From positions 10,788,520-10,852,519 of the forward strand of contig NC_068938.1 in the NCBI RefSeq assembly GCF_016801865.2: a DNA stretch of 64,000 bases, given 5' to 3'. Below, piece by piece: positions 1-10,835 of this stretch. The DNA comes from Culex pipiens pallens (taxonomy: Eukaryota; Arthropoda; Insecta; Diptera; Culicidae). Both the position numbers and the translations under genes were made by a program. Under the pieces are notes generated by a model, which did no database searches, was not told the origin of the DNA, and saw only the letters and a program-made list of their open reading frames with translations. Numbering within the stretch: the first letter of the stretch is position 1; each line of letters opens with the position of its first letter.

Positions 1-600
1 TTGTCACTGTTAGATGGTTTAGAAAGGCAACTCAACGAAAAATGATGTAAAATATGACTATGAATGTTTTTAATTAGACTGGAAACGAGTGTTATTTTCA
101 TTGAATGGTTCAGGCGTGTGTTGATTTCGTTTAATTAACTAGAACAGAGAAGAGATATTCGAATGAACAGTATTTATTTTTAAATATATTAAAATAATTT
201 TTTCTTTTAATTCACACGAAAAAAATAAGAATTTGAATATTTTTTTTATAAATTTGTGAAATTCCCGGAGATAAAAAATAATCCCGGAATCCGGGAAATT
301 TGTCCCGGGATTTTCCGTGTTCTTTTTTTTTAAATTAAAATTTTATTGTTCGATTTCATATTAACATGAAGTTAAGTTTGGTTTGCATTTGTCATTTGTT
401 TAATTGGCCTCGTTAATTTGTTAGCATAACACTTTATATCAAGTCAAGGAAAAAAAATCTCATTTGATTTTAGTCACTGCGTGATGATTTAGGATGGCAA
501 CTCAACGACAAATTATTTAAAATTTGACTCTGAATGCTTTCAACTAAACTGGAAACGCGTGTTGTTTTTATTTAATGATTCAAGCATTTTCAAGTAACAT
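1..600. repeat. Diverged direct repeat of about 125 bp
   Basis: Positions 1-130 and about 470-597 share the core GGCAACTCAACGA, then GACT(A/C)TGAATG, ACTGGAAACG and GTGTT, in the same orientation. The 340 bp between holds AT-rich DNA with a short CCCGG-rich inverted motif (255-320). No gene is visible from 1 to 1115. Confidence 0.6.
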
Positions 601-769
601 CAAATGGGGACGCTTTACATTTTAGCTTACGGCCAACCATGCGTCACCCTCACACGTGTTTGGGGTTCAAATGGCTACTAATGTGATTGAGCGTTTTAGT
701 GTATTTTCGGATGCATGTCAAGGGGAAAGTAACTTAAAAAAAATCAACACAAAATTAATCAACTAAAGC

Positions 770-775
770 TTTATT
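770..775 (-). terminator. Possible polyadenylation signal for Ndae1
   Basis: On the minus strand AATAAA lies about 680 nt after the Ndae1 stop, followed downstream by a T/G-rich stretch. The 3' flank is AT-rich and holds other near matches, so the true cleavage site is uncertain. Confidence 0.3.
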
Positions 776-1115
776 ACACGATTGATGGGCTAAACTAAAC
801 GATGTACAGTTGTAAATAAAATCTATCAAACTAAAAGTAAAAAATATATAAAATACAACATAAGGTATCGTCAGATTTTTGTGTGCGTGTACTGTAAATA
901 GTGATGTCTCGTGTGGTGATCTAAAACTAAAGAATAAAATGAAAAATGCTACAACATTTTAAAATTTACTTCCTACTAAAAAGATCTATCAATTAAACTA
1001 CGAGAGTACGATTTAAAGATAACTAAAAGTAAGTGGAATAAAATGGCTCAGAGGAGTTCCAACGCAAATTTTGTTCGATTCAATTAGAGTCTTTTCATTC
1101 ACTTTTTTTACACCA

Positions 1116-1330
1116 CCGTCAACTGGGGCGAATTGGGACACATGGGGCGAATTGGGACAGCAGTTTTAACCATGTTAGAGCAAAATATTTTTATTTTTCT
1201 GATTGGTTTCGGACAGAACAGATTCAGACCAACAAAATGTTTACACCCATTTCCAAATTTAAACCCTTTAAGTGCTCTAAAAACTGCTGTCCCTATTCAG
1301 ACTGTAGTCCCGATTCGCCCCAGATGACGG
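1116..1330. mobile_element. 215-bp MITE with 5-bp target duplication
   Basis: Terminal inverted repeats of about 24 bp start CCGTCAACTGGGGCGAATT at the left; the right end reads ...CGCCCCAGATGACGG, with three mismatches. CACCA directly flanks both ends (1111-1115, 1331-1335). The left terminus carries a second direct copy of GGGGCGAATTGGGACA at 1144-1159. It sits in the Ndae1 3' flank or UTR. There is no coding capacity. Confidence 0.8.
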
Positions 1331-1457
1331 CACCAAAACTCTGATCATACTGAGAGATAGAAAGACAAAGACATAGAGAGTGAGTGAAGAAAACAAAGAA
1401 CGGATGCACTTTTTGCGGACAGATGGTGTGACTAAGACAGAAGAATTGGAACAGGTT

Positions 1458-1928
1458 TTAGCTGCTCTGTGCGTGGTTGTTTGCAGTGTTGTTGGATTGT
1501 TGTTGTTGGGTTGTGGTTGTGTTGTTGGTGGGTGTTGGTTTGCTGGTGTTGGTGGAGTTGTTGGTGCTGTTGTTGTGGGTCTGTTTGCTACTAGCTTCTA
1601 CGACTTTCGATACGGAAGTGGTAACGGGTAGCGAGTTACGCTGGCTTAGACAACAACCAAAGATTCGTCGAATGAGGCCCACCTCGCCATCGTCGAGCTG
1701 CCGCAGGTCGTCGGCGTGGGCCCGCTTTGTCATCTCGGGCATGACGTCGTCCAGGATTTTCAGCTCGCGCCGGGTGAACAACAGATCGAGCGACTTGCGG
1801 ATGCCGATCATGACGACCAGCATCAGAGGGAACAAGATCGATGTGCTCGAGAAGGACTTGATCACCCACAGCATGATGAAGCAGCCCAGCTGAATGAGGG
1901 TGAACATGTGGACTCGCTTGATGGGTAC
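1458..1928 (-). CDS. Ndae1: Ndae1 last coding exon: final membrane segments and cytoplasmic tail
   Basis: Terminal exon of an SLC4 Na+-driven anion/bicarbonate exchanger, about residues 923-1078 of the 1078-residue model. It opens in phase 0 after an AG acceptor with VPIKRVHMFTLIQL, the SLC4 block that follows the YMFLRQ of the preceding exon. It continues through LWVIKSFSSTSILFP and a positively charged FTRRELKILDDVMPE stretch, all typical of the family's last helices and the start of the C-tail. The final 45 or so residues are a low-complexity Asn/Thr/Gln tail ending HAQSS, then TAA at 1460-1458. The tail is unlike vertebrate paralogues and probably disordered. The intron upstream is only 66 bp. 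Confidence 0.93.
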   Translation of the reverse strand, partial: VPIKRVHMFTLIQLGCFIMLWVIKSFSSTSILFPLMLVVMIGIRKSLDLLFTRRELKILDDVMPEMTKRAHADDLRQLDDGEVGLIRRIFGCCLSQRNSLPVTTSVSKVVEASSKQTHNNSTNNSTNTSKPTPTNNTTTTQQQQSNNTANNHAQSS

Positions 1929-1994
1929 CTGGAAGAGAGAGAGGGAGTTTGGTTAGGGTTGAACGGCGTTGAGTTTAATTTCCGGGTTACCAAC

Positions 1995-2307
1995 CTGTCG
2001 CAAGAACATGTAGTCGGGTTGGTACTTGGCGGGCATGAACATGATCAGCAGCCGGTCGTAGAATTGCAGTCCCTTGAGGGACGCTGCACCCATGTACAGA
2101 AAGACGCCGTATAATACTGGCATTGGAATGTGCGAGAGGAGTGGCGTCAGCAGCACCGAGCAGCCGATCGTCAGGAAGATCAAGATGTGGGTAACGCGTT
2201 GCTCGAGTACGCCAAAGAACTGGGGCTTCTCGCCGGGAGCGGCCGTTTCCGACTCCAGCTTCAGCGAATTGACATGGTTAATACTGAGTACGGTAGCCGC
2301 GACGAAC
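1995..2307 (-). CDS. Ndae1: Ndae1 exon 8: transmembrane core
   Basis: About residues 818-922. It starts with the third base of a split Trp codon and reads FVAATVLSINHVNSLK, a signature of the SLC4 transport core. It continues through GEKPQFFGVLEQRVT, the hydrophobic ILIFLTIGCSVLL helix and IPMPVLYGVFLYMG, and ends in MPAKYQPDYMFLRQ. The donor is CAG|GTTGGT and the acceptor CAG|G. In human NCBTs this segment carries helices of the gate/core domains. The frame is phase 1 remainder in, phase 0 out, matching both neighbours. Confidence 0.95.
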
Positions 2308-2374
2308 CTGCAAAATCGAAGATCATTGATTAGCGAACTGCGATCGAGTTCGGAGAAGGTCAACGCGATCATAC

Positions 2375-2880
2375 CATGGTAGTCCCATCATCGTGCAGAT
2401 CTGGATCAGGATTGCCAGCACGAACAGATCCAGATGGTAGCCGCAGCCCTTGTTTAGCTTATGCTCCTTTCTATTAATAATCACAGCCGTAATTTGCTGA
2501 TCCATAAAGATCAGAATGGTACCGAGCAGAGCGGGCAGTATGGCGAGCACCGACGACCACACCGGGTTGCTCTCGTGGAATGGTTCAATGATCCAGCCGC
2601 GCTCCGGGATGGTCCGCTTGAACTCACTGGGAACCTGCAGCTTGGGCGTTGGCACGCGGGAGAAAAAGTCCAGCAGGGTCATCGAGAAGATCGCAATGAT
2701 GACGGCGAAATCGCTCACGAATTGGCGCACGGTCGTGGTGAAGAACAGGGCGTTCTTAAAGTCCTTCAGAATAACCGAGATGATGTACGTACCCACGAAC
2801 AGCACGAACGACATCAGGAAGACGTCCGAGACGTACTCGGGCTTGTCGCAGTCCATACCGGCGAGCGTTCCGTTGAGAAG
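2375..2880 (-). CDS. Ndae1: Ndae1 exon 7: extracellular loop end and central membrane helices
   Basis: About residues 650-818. It begins LLNGTLAGMDC, the end of the large extracellular loop, with one N-glycosylation sequon (NGT) and one conserved Cys. Next come the helix FLMSFVLFVGTYIISVIL, a VRQFVSDFAVIIAIF helix, and the family hallmark TPKLQVPSEFKRTIPERGW. Then follow ILPALLGTILIFMDQQITA and VIINRKEHKLNKGCGYHLD, nearly identical to human NBC/NDCBE proteins. It ends GLPW with the Trp codon split 2+1 over a 67 bp intron. The identification rests mainly on this exon. Confidence 0.96.
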
Positions 2881-2939
2881 CTGAAATAGCGATCGCGGTT
2901 GAGTTCGAGAAGACCTGCGCAACTAATCTCGTTACTCAC

Positions 2940-3225
2940 CACACAAGACTTCCGGTCGTACTGTGCCCAATCGTGGATCGCCTCCGGAGACAGCGGATCC
3001 CCGGCCGGCGGTATACACGAACAGTCCGGCTTGCCACCCGACGTGTTCATGGGGAAGTCCGCCCCGATGAGGATCACGTTCTCGATCGCTTTGTAGATGA
3101 AGATGACCCCGATCAGACAGGCAAAGTTCTCCTCGGTGAACCTCGTAATGTAGCACACGAGAGCACTCGCATCGACGGCCACCAGGATCAGCAGAATGAT
3201 GGCTATCCACGTCCCGATCCAGAAT
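2940..3225 (-). CDS. Ndae1: Ndae1 exon 6: helices and cysteine-bearing extracellular loop
   Basis: About residues 554-649. It reads FWIGTWIAIILLILVAVDAS, then ALVCYITRFTEENFACLIG and IFIYKAIENVI, the conserved SLC4 stretch with the YITRFTEE motif. It then enters the large extracellular loop with a CSC pair, a further Cys at the exon end and an NTS sequon. With the Cys in the next exon this gives four loop cysteines, the pattern of Na+-coupled bicarbonate transporters rather than AE1-3. The donor is GTG|GTGAGT and the intron 59 bp. Confidence 0.95.
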
Positions 3226-3279
3226 CTGTAGACAAATACGGTCATAATCAAGTCCAAATAGTTTCATTCAAGATCTCAC

Positions 3280-3957
3280 CTAAAGGTCAGGTAGTCCCAG
3301 CCAACTCGCGTACAGAAATCGTACACGATCGTCTCGAACACCAGCACGGGGCCCGTACTCCCTAGAATCGTTAGCGGTTGCCCGGAAAAGAACCCGTACC
3401 CCATGCCGCACACAAATCCGGACACCAGCGACTCCATAGCGGCGATATTGTTCCCGGTGGCCGAACCCAGCAACCCCCCGAACGTGATGATCGGCGACAG
3501 ACAGGCAAAGTACAGGAAAATCCAAGACGCGATACACTTCATGCTCAGTCCGTCCTTAAAGTCCGACCAGTACCACGGCTTCTTGCGCTTCAGATCGTTG
3601 ACCAACCCGCCAAACAGCCGCCCACTCCGCGACAGTCCGCTCTGTTCGCGCTGGCGCTGTTCCTCCTCCTCCTCGTCGATCTCCTCCTTTGGGTTCTTCT
3701 CCGGGGGTCGCTTGCGCACCTCCTGGGACGGTATCGCCGCCGGAGGTTCTATCCGGATGGACGGGTCCCACTCGCCCGGCGGAAGCACCGTTACGGCGTC
3801 CAAAAATTCGTCCACTCCGGCCAGGAGGTGTTCGCGCTTTTTAGCGCGGTACGCCACCTCGTGGAAGATCTCGTCCGACATGAGGGTGGCCATGGCGCGG
3901 CCGATCTCGTGGAAGCTGGTGTGACTTCCGGGTGGGCCGAGCAGGACGAAGATGAAT
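3280..3957 (-). CDS. Ndae1: Ndae1 exon 5: end of N-terminal domain, linker and first membrane helices
   Basis: About residues 328-554. The first part, FIFVLLGPPGSHTSFHEIGR and then MSDEIFHEVAYRAKKREHLL, is the band-3 cytoplasmic domain core; FLDAVTVLPPGEWDPSIRIEPP follows. A very acidic linker (EEIDEEEEEQ) leads to the membrane entry WSDFKDGLSMKCIASWIFLY. Next come the SLC4 signatures SPIITFGGLLG and FFSGQPLTILGSTGPVLVFE, and the exon ends GWDYLTFR. Splice sites are CAG|A and AG|GTGAGA. This is the longest exon and has no internal intron. Confidence 0.96.
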
Positions 3958-4229
3958 CTGTAGGGGATGGGTTAACGTAAAGTTACTGTTGTAATTAGCC
4001 GAAACACTCGAGCCTTCATATATGGATAGTTAAACTAGAAGCATCGATTATCCGTAGTTTCAACTATCCATAGATTGGATTATCCGAATTATAATTATTT
4101 AAAGTTTCTTTGGGAAATAGCTTAGATAATCCGAAGTAATTACTCTTAGTATCTAATAATACGAAAGGGAAACCTTGATGATCTACTTGAAAATCCTCAC
4201 AATTCAGTTCAAAAATTTCATGTTAAATT

Positions 4230-5815
4230 TTCAAAAAGTATGAAAGTATGAATACTCAAAATTGTTCAAAAACTACCGTATTTTTTGAAATTCTTCAAAC
4301 TGTTGTTATTTGCATTATTTGGTATCAAACGAAGCGAAATTGTGTATGCTTTTTTACTTTGTTTTAGTTTTGTTTAAAAAATATAAAAATAATCACAAAG
4401 TACAATATTTTTTCGAAATGCCTCATTTTTTTTAATTTGCAATATGGGTATTAAACGTAGCGATTTTTCTGAGTTTTAACTTTATTAGAGTTTTTTGCTA
4501 AACTTTAAAAAAATAAGGCCGTTGCAAATATTTTTCAAAGTTCATGTCGCCCCTAGCCCCCCACCACCCCTTCAATGTTGGCCTGAATAATCAGGGGGTG
4601 AAAAACTTCAAAATTTTAATGAAAATTAAAGTTTAATCGACTGAAAACCAGTTTAAATGCATTTTCCCGCATTTATAATCATATTTAGCATGTTTGAACT
4701 CCTTTGAAAACATTTTAAATTTTCATGAAATAACAATGTACAGTCCCACGGAAAAGTTCTTTTTTTTGCGAAAAAAAAATCCGTCAATACCTCGATATTT
4801 TCAAAACTAATGATTGGAAAGCAACTGTACGCCTGTAAAATGCATTTTAAAACACTTTTTTCATCCAAATGTTGAAACCTAGGCTTGTAATTTCAATTTT
4901 CATATTTTTTTTTATTTATTGCCTCCGCCCCCCGCCCCTCTCGACTTTGGTCAGAGCCGAGGGACATAAACTTCAAAAAATATTTGCAACGGCCTAACGT
5001 ATTTATGCATTTACAAATTATTGGAGTCTTTTTTGAAAAATACTAAAATTTACACAAAATACCATATTTTTCGAAAGTACTCAAATTTGCATAATTTGAA
5101 ATATAGGTATCGAATGAAGCGAAATTTTTATGCTTTTTCACTTAACCCTTTCAAGCCTGAATTAAAAAAAAATATTTTTAGTTGATGATAGGTAAATGAT
5201 CCTTAGGACCATACAAAAATTACTACTTTAGAAAATTTTGATTTTTGGGTCATATATGACCCATCAGGCCCGAAAGGGTTAAGACAGTTTTTTTGTTGTT
5301 AAAAACATGAAAATTTTATAAAATATTGTATTTTTCAAAAATACTAAAAATTTCTAAATTTTGTAAACTTTTTAGTTTTTAACAAAAAAAAAAAAAAACT
5401 CAAAAAAACTGAAAACGCATACAAAGTTTCGCTTCGTTTGATCCCACATTGCAAATTTTCTAAATTTGAGAATTTTCGGAAAAAACAGTATTTCATGATT
5501 TTTTTGTTGGTATTTAAAAAAAAAGCTTTAATACGCTGAACAAGCATACACAAAGCATAATAAAAGCAAAATTTCGCTTCGTTTGACACCCATATGGCAA
5601 GTTATGAAAATTTGAGTACTTTGGAAAAATATGGTAATATGTAAAAATTTTAGTATTTAAAAATATATAAAAAAGTTTAAAAAACATGTACAATTTTGCA
5701 TCGTTTGATATCCATATTGCAATTCATAAATATTTGGGTACTTTCGAAAAAAAATACGGTATTTTGTGAAAAATTTCGAGTATTTATACTTTGAAACATA
5801 CGATGTTTTTTAAAA
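4230..5815. repeat. Inverted array of degenerate AT-rich repeats in intron 4
   Basis: The module AACGAAGCGAAATTxxTATGCTTTTT recurs in forward orientation near 4327, 4450 and 5110, and in reverse orientation near 5425, 5565 and 5700. The array therefore forms an imperfect large inverted repeat interrupted by a separate MITE (4517-4994). No gene is seen. The rest of intron 4 (3958-7037) is AT-rich, with GATTATCCGA-type fragments near 4030-4130 and 6240-6290. Confidence 0.6.
4517..4994. mobile_element. 478-bp MITE, PIF/Harbinger-like by TSD
   Basis: About 35-bp terminal inverted repeats beginning GGCCGTTGCAAATATTTTT, mirrored at the right end, with TAA on both sides (4514-4516, 4995-4997). A 3-bp TWA duplication is the hallmark of PIF/Harbinger elements. 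It is non-coding and nested in the inverted array above. A diverged relative of the interior and one end lies at about 36950-37330. Confidence 0.72.
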
Positions 5816-5829
5816 ATAAAAAAAATATA

Positions 5830-6067
5830 CACTCAAACCCCGATGGTTTGACACCAACTGTTGTCAAACGAACGGGGTCACGTTTTAGTTTGACACCCTT
5901 TTTACACGGAGTTCACACACACTACCAAACGTTTGTTTTGATAGTGTGCGTGAGCGCCGTGTAAAAAGTGACAGTTCGTCACTTTTTAGTTTGACTTTGA
6001 CCAACCAACGGGGTACAAACTAAAAAAGTGTCAAACGAAAAAGTGACCAACCACCGGGGGTTGAGTG
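5830..6067. mobile_element. 238-bp palindromic MITE with TA target site
   Basis: Ends CACTCAAACCCCGATGGTTTG and ...CCACCGGGGGTTGAGTG, flanked by TA (5828-5829, 6068-6069), as in Tc1/mariner-type MITEs. The interior is itself palindromic around the GTTTGTTTTGAT stretch near 5930, with repeated AGTTTGACA-type motifs. No ORF. Confidence 0.75.
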
Positions 6068-6119
6068 TAAATAAATAGGACATAAACTTTAAAGTCGATT
6101 TTAGAAAGATTTAAAAAAT

Positions 6120-6262
6120 TAGTTTGCGTCAATTATCGGCGAAAAGATTATCGCCGATGGAATTATCGAAATGACGATAACGATAGATTATTGTTATCGT
6201 CTTAACGATAACGATAACCATTATTTTTATTTTTAGACGATAATTTTATCGATTAACAACCT
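6120..6262. repeat. Short repeat of GATAACGATAAC / TTATCG motifs
   Basis: The run ATTATCGGCGAAAAGATTATC and then ACGATAACGATAGATTATTG is an internally inverted, simple-sequence-like patch inside intron 4. The function is unknown; it is probably a remnant of an interspersed repeat. Confidence 0.45.
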
Positions 6263-7037
6263 TGCTTCGATTATCCGAGGTTATTAAACTTACGCATAAT
6301 CAGCAGAAAAGAAACCCTTGAAATATTTGAAAACTTCGTTCGAAAACCATTCTAAAGCATCTATCACGGGATTGAAACTCGTCTGAAAAACCTGTATCAT
6401 TTTCTCAATCGAAACAGTGGCGCCACGTGGTGGTAGCTGCCCTGTTCTTTTACACTGTGAAATTATCCATAGCCAATCCAAGGAACCAGAAGGTGATAAC
6501 AGATATGTCTGTCCAAAAGAGGTGCTGCAAAAAAACTTATTATTTTTAACAAATTTTCTAACAAATCAGCAACGAATTACAAGTTTGACAGTCGAACTAC
6601 ACTTAAAAGTTGGTCTTGTTATTTGTTTTTTCAAAACCGCATATTTTTAACGAAAATGCCAAAAATATTCGAAATCACCTTTTGCCTCTTGATGCTGCTT
6701 TGTGTTAGTATGAACAGTGAGAACTAGCGAAAATGCCTCACTTTCTTCTGATACAAGTCGCCATATTGAAATTGCTTGAAGATTCATACCCGTGCTTCTA
6801 TCCTAACCAGGTCCCAGTACCGAAAAGGACCTAATAAAAATAATTTTATGAAAAAAGCTTCTATCCGAAAATCTGGATAACCCGACTAGGTTATACAAAG
6901 CATTTTTTATCCAAATACCAAATCCAAGTCTGAGGTCTCTAAACCTTGTAATTGCTAAATATTTGATCAGATTCAATTATCCGAATAAATTGGGGACTTT
7001 CATCCAGTTATCCAACTTTTATCCCAAATCCACCCAC

Positions 7038-7278
7038 CTGGTCGGCACGGGAACCTCCGTCAGATCGCCCATCACGGCGGCACTACTGAGCCGCAGGAAC
7101 GCGGCCAACGTCTTATCCAGAAAGTCCACCTCCCCGACGAGGATGTTGCTGGCCTCGGCGCCGGCCGGAATCTTGCGCATAAAGTGCGTGTTGGTCTTGT
7201 GTTCGCCGTTCTGCAGCTCACCGGAGCTGGTGTTCCGCGCCATCGACACGTTGCTCGGACTTTGGATCAGATTCTCCC
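7038..7278 (-). CDS. Ndae1: Ndae1 exon 4: N-terminal regulatory domain, second half
   Basis: About residues 248-328. Starts in phase 1 with ENLIQSPSN and a Ser/Asn-rich stretch, then the strongly conserved KIPAGAEASNILVGEVDFL and AAFLRLSSAAVMGDLTEVPVPTR of the cytoplasmic domain. The donor AG|GTGGGT splits an Arg codon shared with exon 5. In vertebrate NBCn1/NDCBE the segment just before this block is where optional cassettes enter, which agrees with the three phase 1-1 candidate exons found upstream here. Confidence 0.94.
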
Positions 7279-8181
7279 CTGGAAGTGGGCGCGGATTAGA
7301 GGGGAATGTTAGCATTTGGGGATTGCAGATTTTTTTTCTGAAGGATTTCCTAAAATTGGGGAATCTATGGAAAAGTAAAAAAATCTGTTTAATTGCTGTT
7401 CTGAGTTCCGAAGGGAAATTTAGTTGAAGAGGATATTAAATACTGTAAAATACAAACGGGATATAATTAATGGCATTTACACTGCTTTTAAGCATGCAAA
7501 ATGTGGACGTTAATTATGAGATTTAGCTTATATGAAGAATAGTAAAATATTGGAAGAAAATCGACAAAACTTGTTTCAAACAACTACAAAAACAAACTTA
7601 AGCTATAGCAGTACGATTCATGTGTGAACTGTGTCAGGTGAGAAATGGGGTTTAATGAATTTATCGATTTATGAAACGGCATGACCTGGGGTGAGAGCTT
7701 TCCCACTCTCTCCGCTTATCAGGGGCTCGTTTGCTGTCGGAAATGCTGTACGTGATTGGATATGCAGCAGAAACATGCATTGCATAAACTCCTGTATGCT
7801 GACAGCAGGTGATTGTAACATATGTATGATGCGAATGTAGGGGGAGAAACTATATTCTGTTCTGTTTTGAATGTTTTTAAATCTCTTACAAAATGTTTTA
7901 GAAATTTATTATTCTGCAAGTTCGTGACAAAAAAACTCATAAATTCAACCATTTACTACTAAAAAGCAGGGAAAACAACCATCTCTTCCAATCGTGTGAC
8001 ACCCTGATAATTGCCACTTTTCCGCTAAATTGAACTTTTTTGTATGTTCATTTCACCGTTTTTTTTTCTTTTCGGGGAAAGCAACACAAAACCAGAAAAA
8101 TTCAAGTGCACAGCTGGGAGTCAACTTCTGCTCGGTGAACGGTTTTGTAAGCCCTTTTAAAAAAGAGGATTTTTTTTTTAC

Positions 8182-8286
8182 CGGAAGCTTTTCCAGGCAC
8201 AGCCAAATGCTTCCCATCGTTGTTGGACGATTGTTGATTCGGAAGGTGTTGTTGTTGCTGGTGTAGCTGTTGCTGTTGTTCCTCAA
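8182..8286 (-). CDS. Ndae1: Candidate Ndae1 cassette exon C, Gln-rich, 35 codons
   Basis: Open 105 nt segment with acceptor TTCCACAG|TT and donor CTTCCG|GTAAAA, phase 1 in and phase 1 out, so it can be used or skipped without changing frame. It encodes about 15 Gln among 35 residues (EEQQQQLHQQQQHLPNQQ) and then SSNNDGKHLAVPGKAS. It lies 0.9 kb upstream of exon 4. The product would be a flexible insert in the cytoplasmic N-terminal domain. Splice-site quality and phase support it; low complexity makes conservation hard to judge by eye. Confidence 0.6.
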
Positions 8287-8639
8287 CTGTGGAAGAGTAA
8301 ACGTTGGCCCGCGTCAACACGCGTGTTAGAAGCAGTGTGTTAATCGGAACTTAATCGATTTGGACTGTGGGTGATCGAGTTTGGCCGAATTAAAGTGGTT
8401 TGATTTGGATCGTGGATCGTGTTGGATTCTCGGCACGATTAGGCAGGGTCTTTTCGATTATCGAGGGTGATAATGGTTTAGTTTTGTGGTTACTTGCTAA
8501 TTTGTCTGGTCTAATTGGGACGTGTGACAGCGTCAGTTTTAACTGATGCTCTACGTATGATCAAAATGGGTCTAATACGCTGCGAATGGGATCCAATTAG
8601 AGGGTTACGAAGGAACGTTTATCCCAGCTAGATTGTTAT

Positions 8640-10131
8640 CTTTTTGATTTGAGGAAACAAGCCTTATTTAAAATCAAGAAAATATCCTCAGGTTAGTAGA
8701 AGCGAAACTTAGTTTGGCAAATGAATTATTTCATTATTAGGATCATTTTGAAACATTAACGAGATTTGTATTAAATCTTCATCAAAAAGTTATTTTTATT
8801 AAAAAAATACATGACGCATTTGAAAGCACCAAAATGCCTAATTTTTTTATGTTAATATTTTTTTCCAGAATTTTGTTTTTTTTTTTAAATGACCATGATT
8901 TACCATTTTAGTAAGTTGTTTTATTAAAATATACAATTTTCCACAATTCCAAAATGGAAGGGTAACTTTTTTCTTAAATGTCTTCATCTCGGAGTCCTTT
9001 AAAAAAAATCTAAGTTCCATATTTTCGAATAATGATTTTGATAATCAAGTGTACACCGGTTTGATTACCGGAAAAGTCGTAAAAATATATTTTCGTAAAT
9101 TCATTATGTTATAGCAAATTTCTTACAGGAGCATAACTGTAATAATATATAAAGCTTTTTATGATACTTTTTGCTCAAAAAATTGTCAATTTGGTATGAA
9201 ATTTTGAATTCAGTTTCTTTATTGGCTACAGCAAATTCATAGTGTCTATGAAATGTTTCGATTTGTGCTTTAAGGGTGCACAGCAACCAAAGAAGTTGTT
9301 GTCTTCTTATTCCAAATGTGTCAAACTTACGAACCCAATCCTGCAAGCATCCGATTGTAAAAATAGTGCAACTTTGTTGTAAATAACTTTGAAGACAGTA
9401 TTTTAGGGGATGATAAAAAAATCAAATCGATAGTTCCCGTAGTTTTGAAGACACTAAAACGTCTGTAACAGAAATCTGTGAGCCGCTAAAATCAATTTAA
9501 ATCTCAAAAAAATCTTTATTTTTTTATTTTAAAGTATTTTTTATAGATATAGGGTTTTTTTTCTCAAAATTTAGAAATATGTAGCCTCCCTTTATAGGCT
9601 TATGAATTGATCTCAGTTGAAAGGTTCTCCAAAGCCTGAATTGCCAATGTAACATCTTGAAGCAGAAATGTGTAATTCTAATTAAACACTAATTGAATTG
9701 AATTAAAAAAAAATTATCCATATAAAAAAAAATATGTACCTTATCACACAATTTTTAATGTATTTTTTAAAAAGTATATAAATTTAAATCAGGATGGCCA
9801 ACTCAGAAAATTGACTCACAAACCGTGAAAATTTTAAAAGTCTAATAAAAATTCAACAAACTTCACTTAAATGAATTCATTTTTTGATTCTCTGATAGAC
9901 TTAAGCTGTCTGTTTTTTTCTATTTGTATCTCATGATATTCTTCGTTCTTGCGGAATTCTAAAATTGCAGAATAAATTTCTAAAAAGATGTCGGTTTTCC
10001 ATCAAATTTGCGTGTCCATAGTTAGTGTAAAATCTCGAAAATAAAAAAAAAAACAGTTTTTTAATTTATATTTTCTTTAAATTTTGTTGGACAAATCGCT
10101 TTGGAAATTTTGTTATTTTTTTATGAATATA
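8640..10131. other. AT-rich intron, nothing recognisable
   Basis: This part of the 12 kb Ndae1 intron is about 70% A+T by eye, with poly-A/T runs and stops in all frames. I see no TIRs, tRNA boxes or coding exon. A single weak open frame at 9104-9346 (minus) has no splice or family support. Confidence 0.5.
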
Positions 10132-10309
10132 CAATGAGTTATTTTGAAGTGCATAACAGAGTTTTGGAGTTCCTTACAGCTGTGCGTTGCATCATAAATC
10201 CATTTAGGAACAATTAGTTAAAGAAATAATTGTTCCTAAATGGATTATGATGCAACACACAGCTGTAAGGAACTCCAAAACTCTGTTATGCACTTCAAAT
10301 AACTCATTG
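10132..10309. mobile_element. 178-bp near-perfect fold-back MITE with TA target site
   Basis: Arms of about 85 bp (CAATGAGTTATTTTGAAGTG... to ...CCATTTAGGAACAATT) are mirrored with only a few mismatches around a short spacer near 10218-10228. TA occurs at 10130-10131 and 10310-10311. The transcript would fold into a long hairpin. No coding content. Confidence 0.85.
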
Positions 10310-10835
10310 TATCTTGATTATTCACCAATAAAACCGAATTGAATTGAATTTTTATGAATACTTTTGATTGAAGATAAATCCTTTAAAAAATAACATGTTT
10401 TGTTTTTGAAATTTAATCAGATTTGAGTTTTTTTTATCTTCAAATGTCTTAAATTGGAATTTGAGATTGATTGATTTTTAGGAAACATACAACAAAAACA
10501 ACAGTAACACTGTTACGGATTTTGTTTTCAATGTAAATTATAAAAAAATATTTATGTTTTCTTCGGTTGGAGTTTGATCATAAACTCTACTGGGAAAAAC
10601 GTAATAAAGGCAAGTTAAAAAAATTTACTTAAACGTAGACGTTTTCGGAAAATTACGATTCTTTCAAAAATAGTGACAACGCCAAATATTGTTTTACCAT
10701 CTTGTATTTTAACTCAAAAGATCAAATTTTCATCAGTTAAATTAAAAAATTCGGTGACTCTTTTTCAAATTGCTTTTTTTTTCTGGAATTCTTTAAATTT
10801 AAATTTAAATTCCTTAAATTTTACAGTTCTTCTAA

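Noticed and set aside
1477..1893. Plus-strand open frames opposite the last Ndae1 exon
   Set aside because: Mirror of the minus-strand coding exon, whose SLC4 motifs are unambiguous; the plus reading is a Val/Leu/Cys-rich complement of the Asn/Thr/Gln codons.
3378..3980. Plus-strand 200-codon frame opposite exon 5
   Set aside because: Shadow of a GC-rich coding exon; no family signature, and the minus frame is continuous SLC4.
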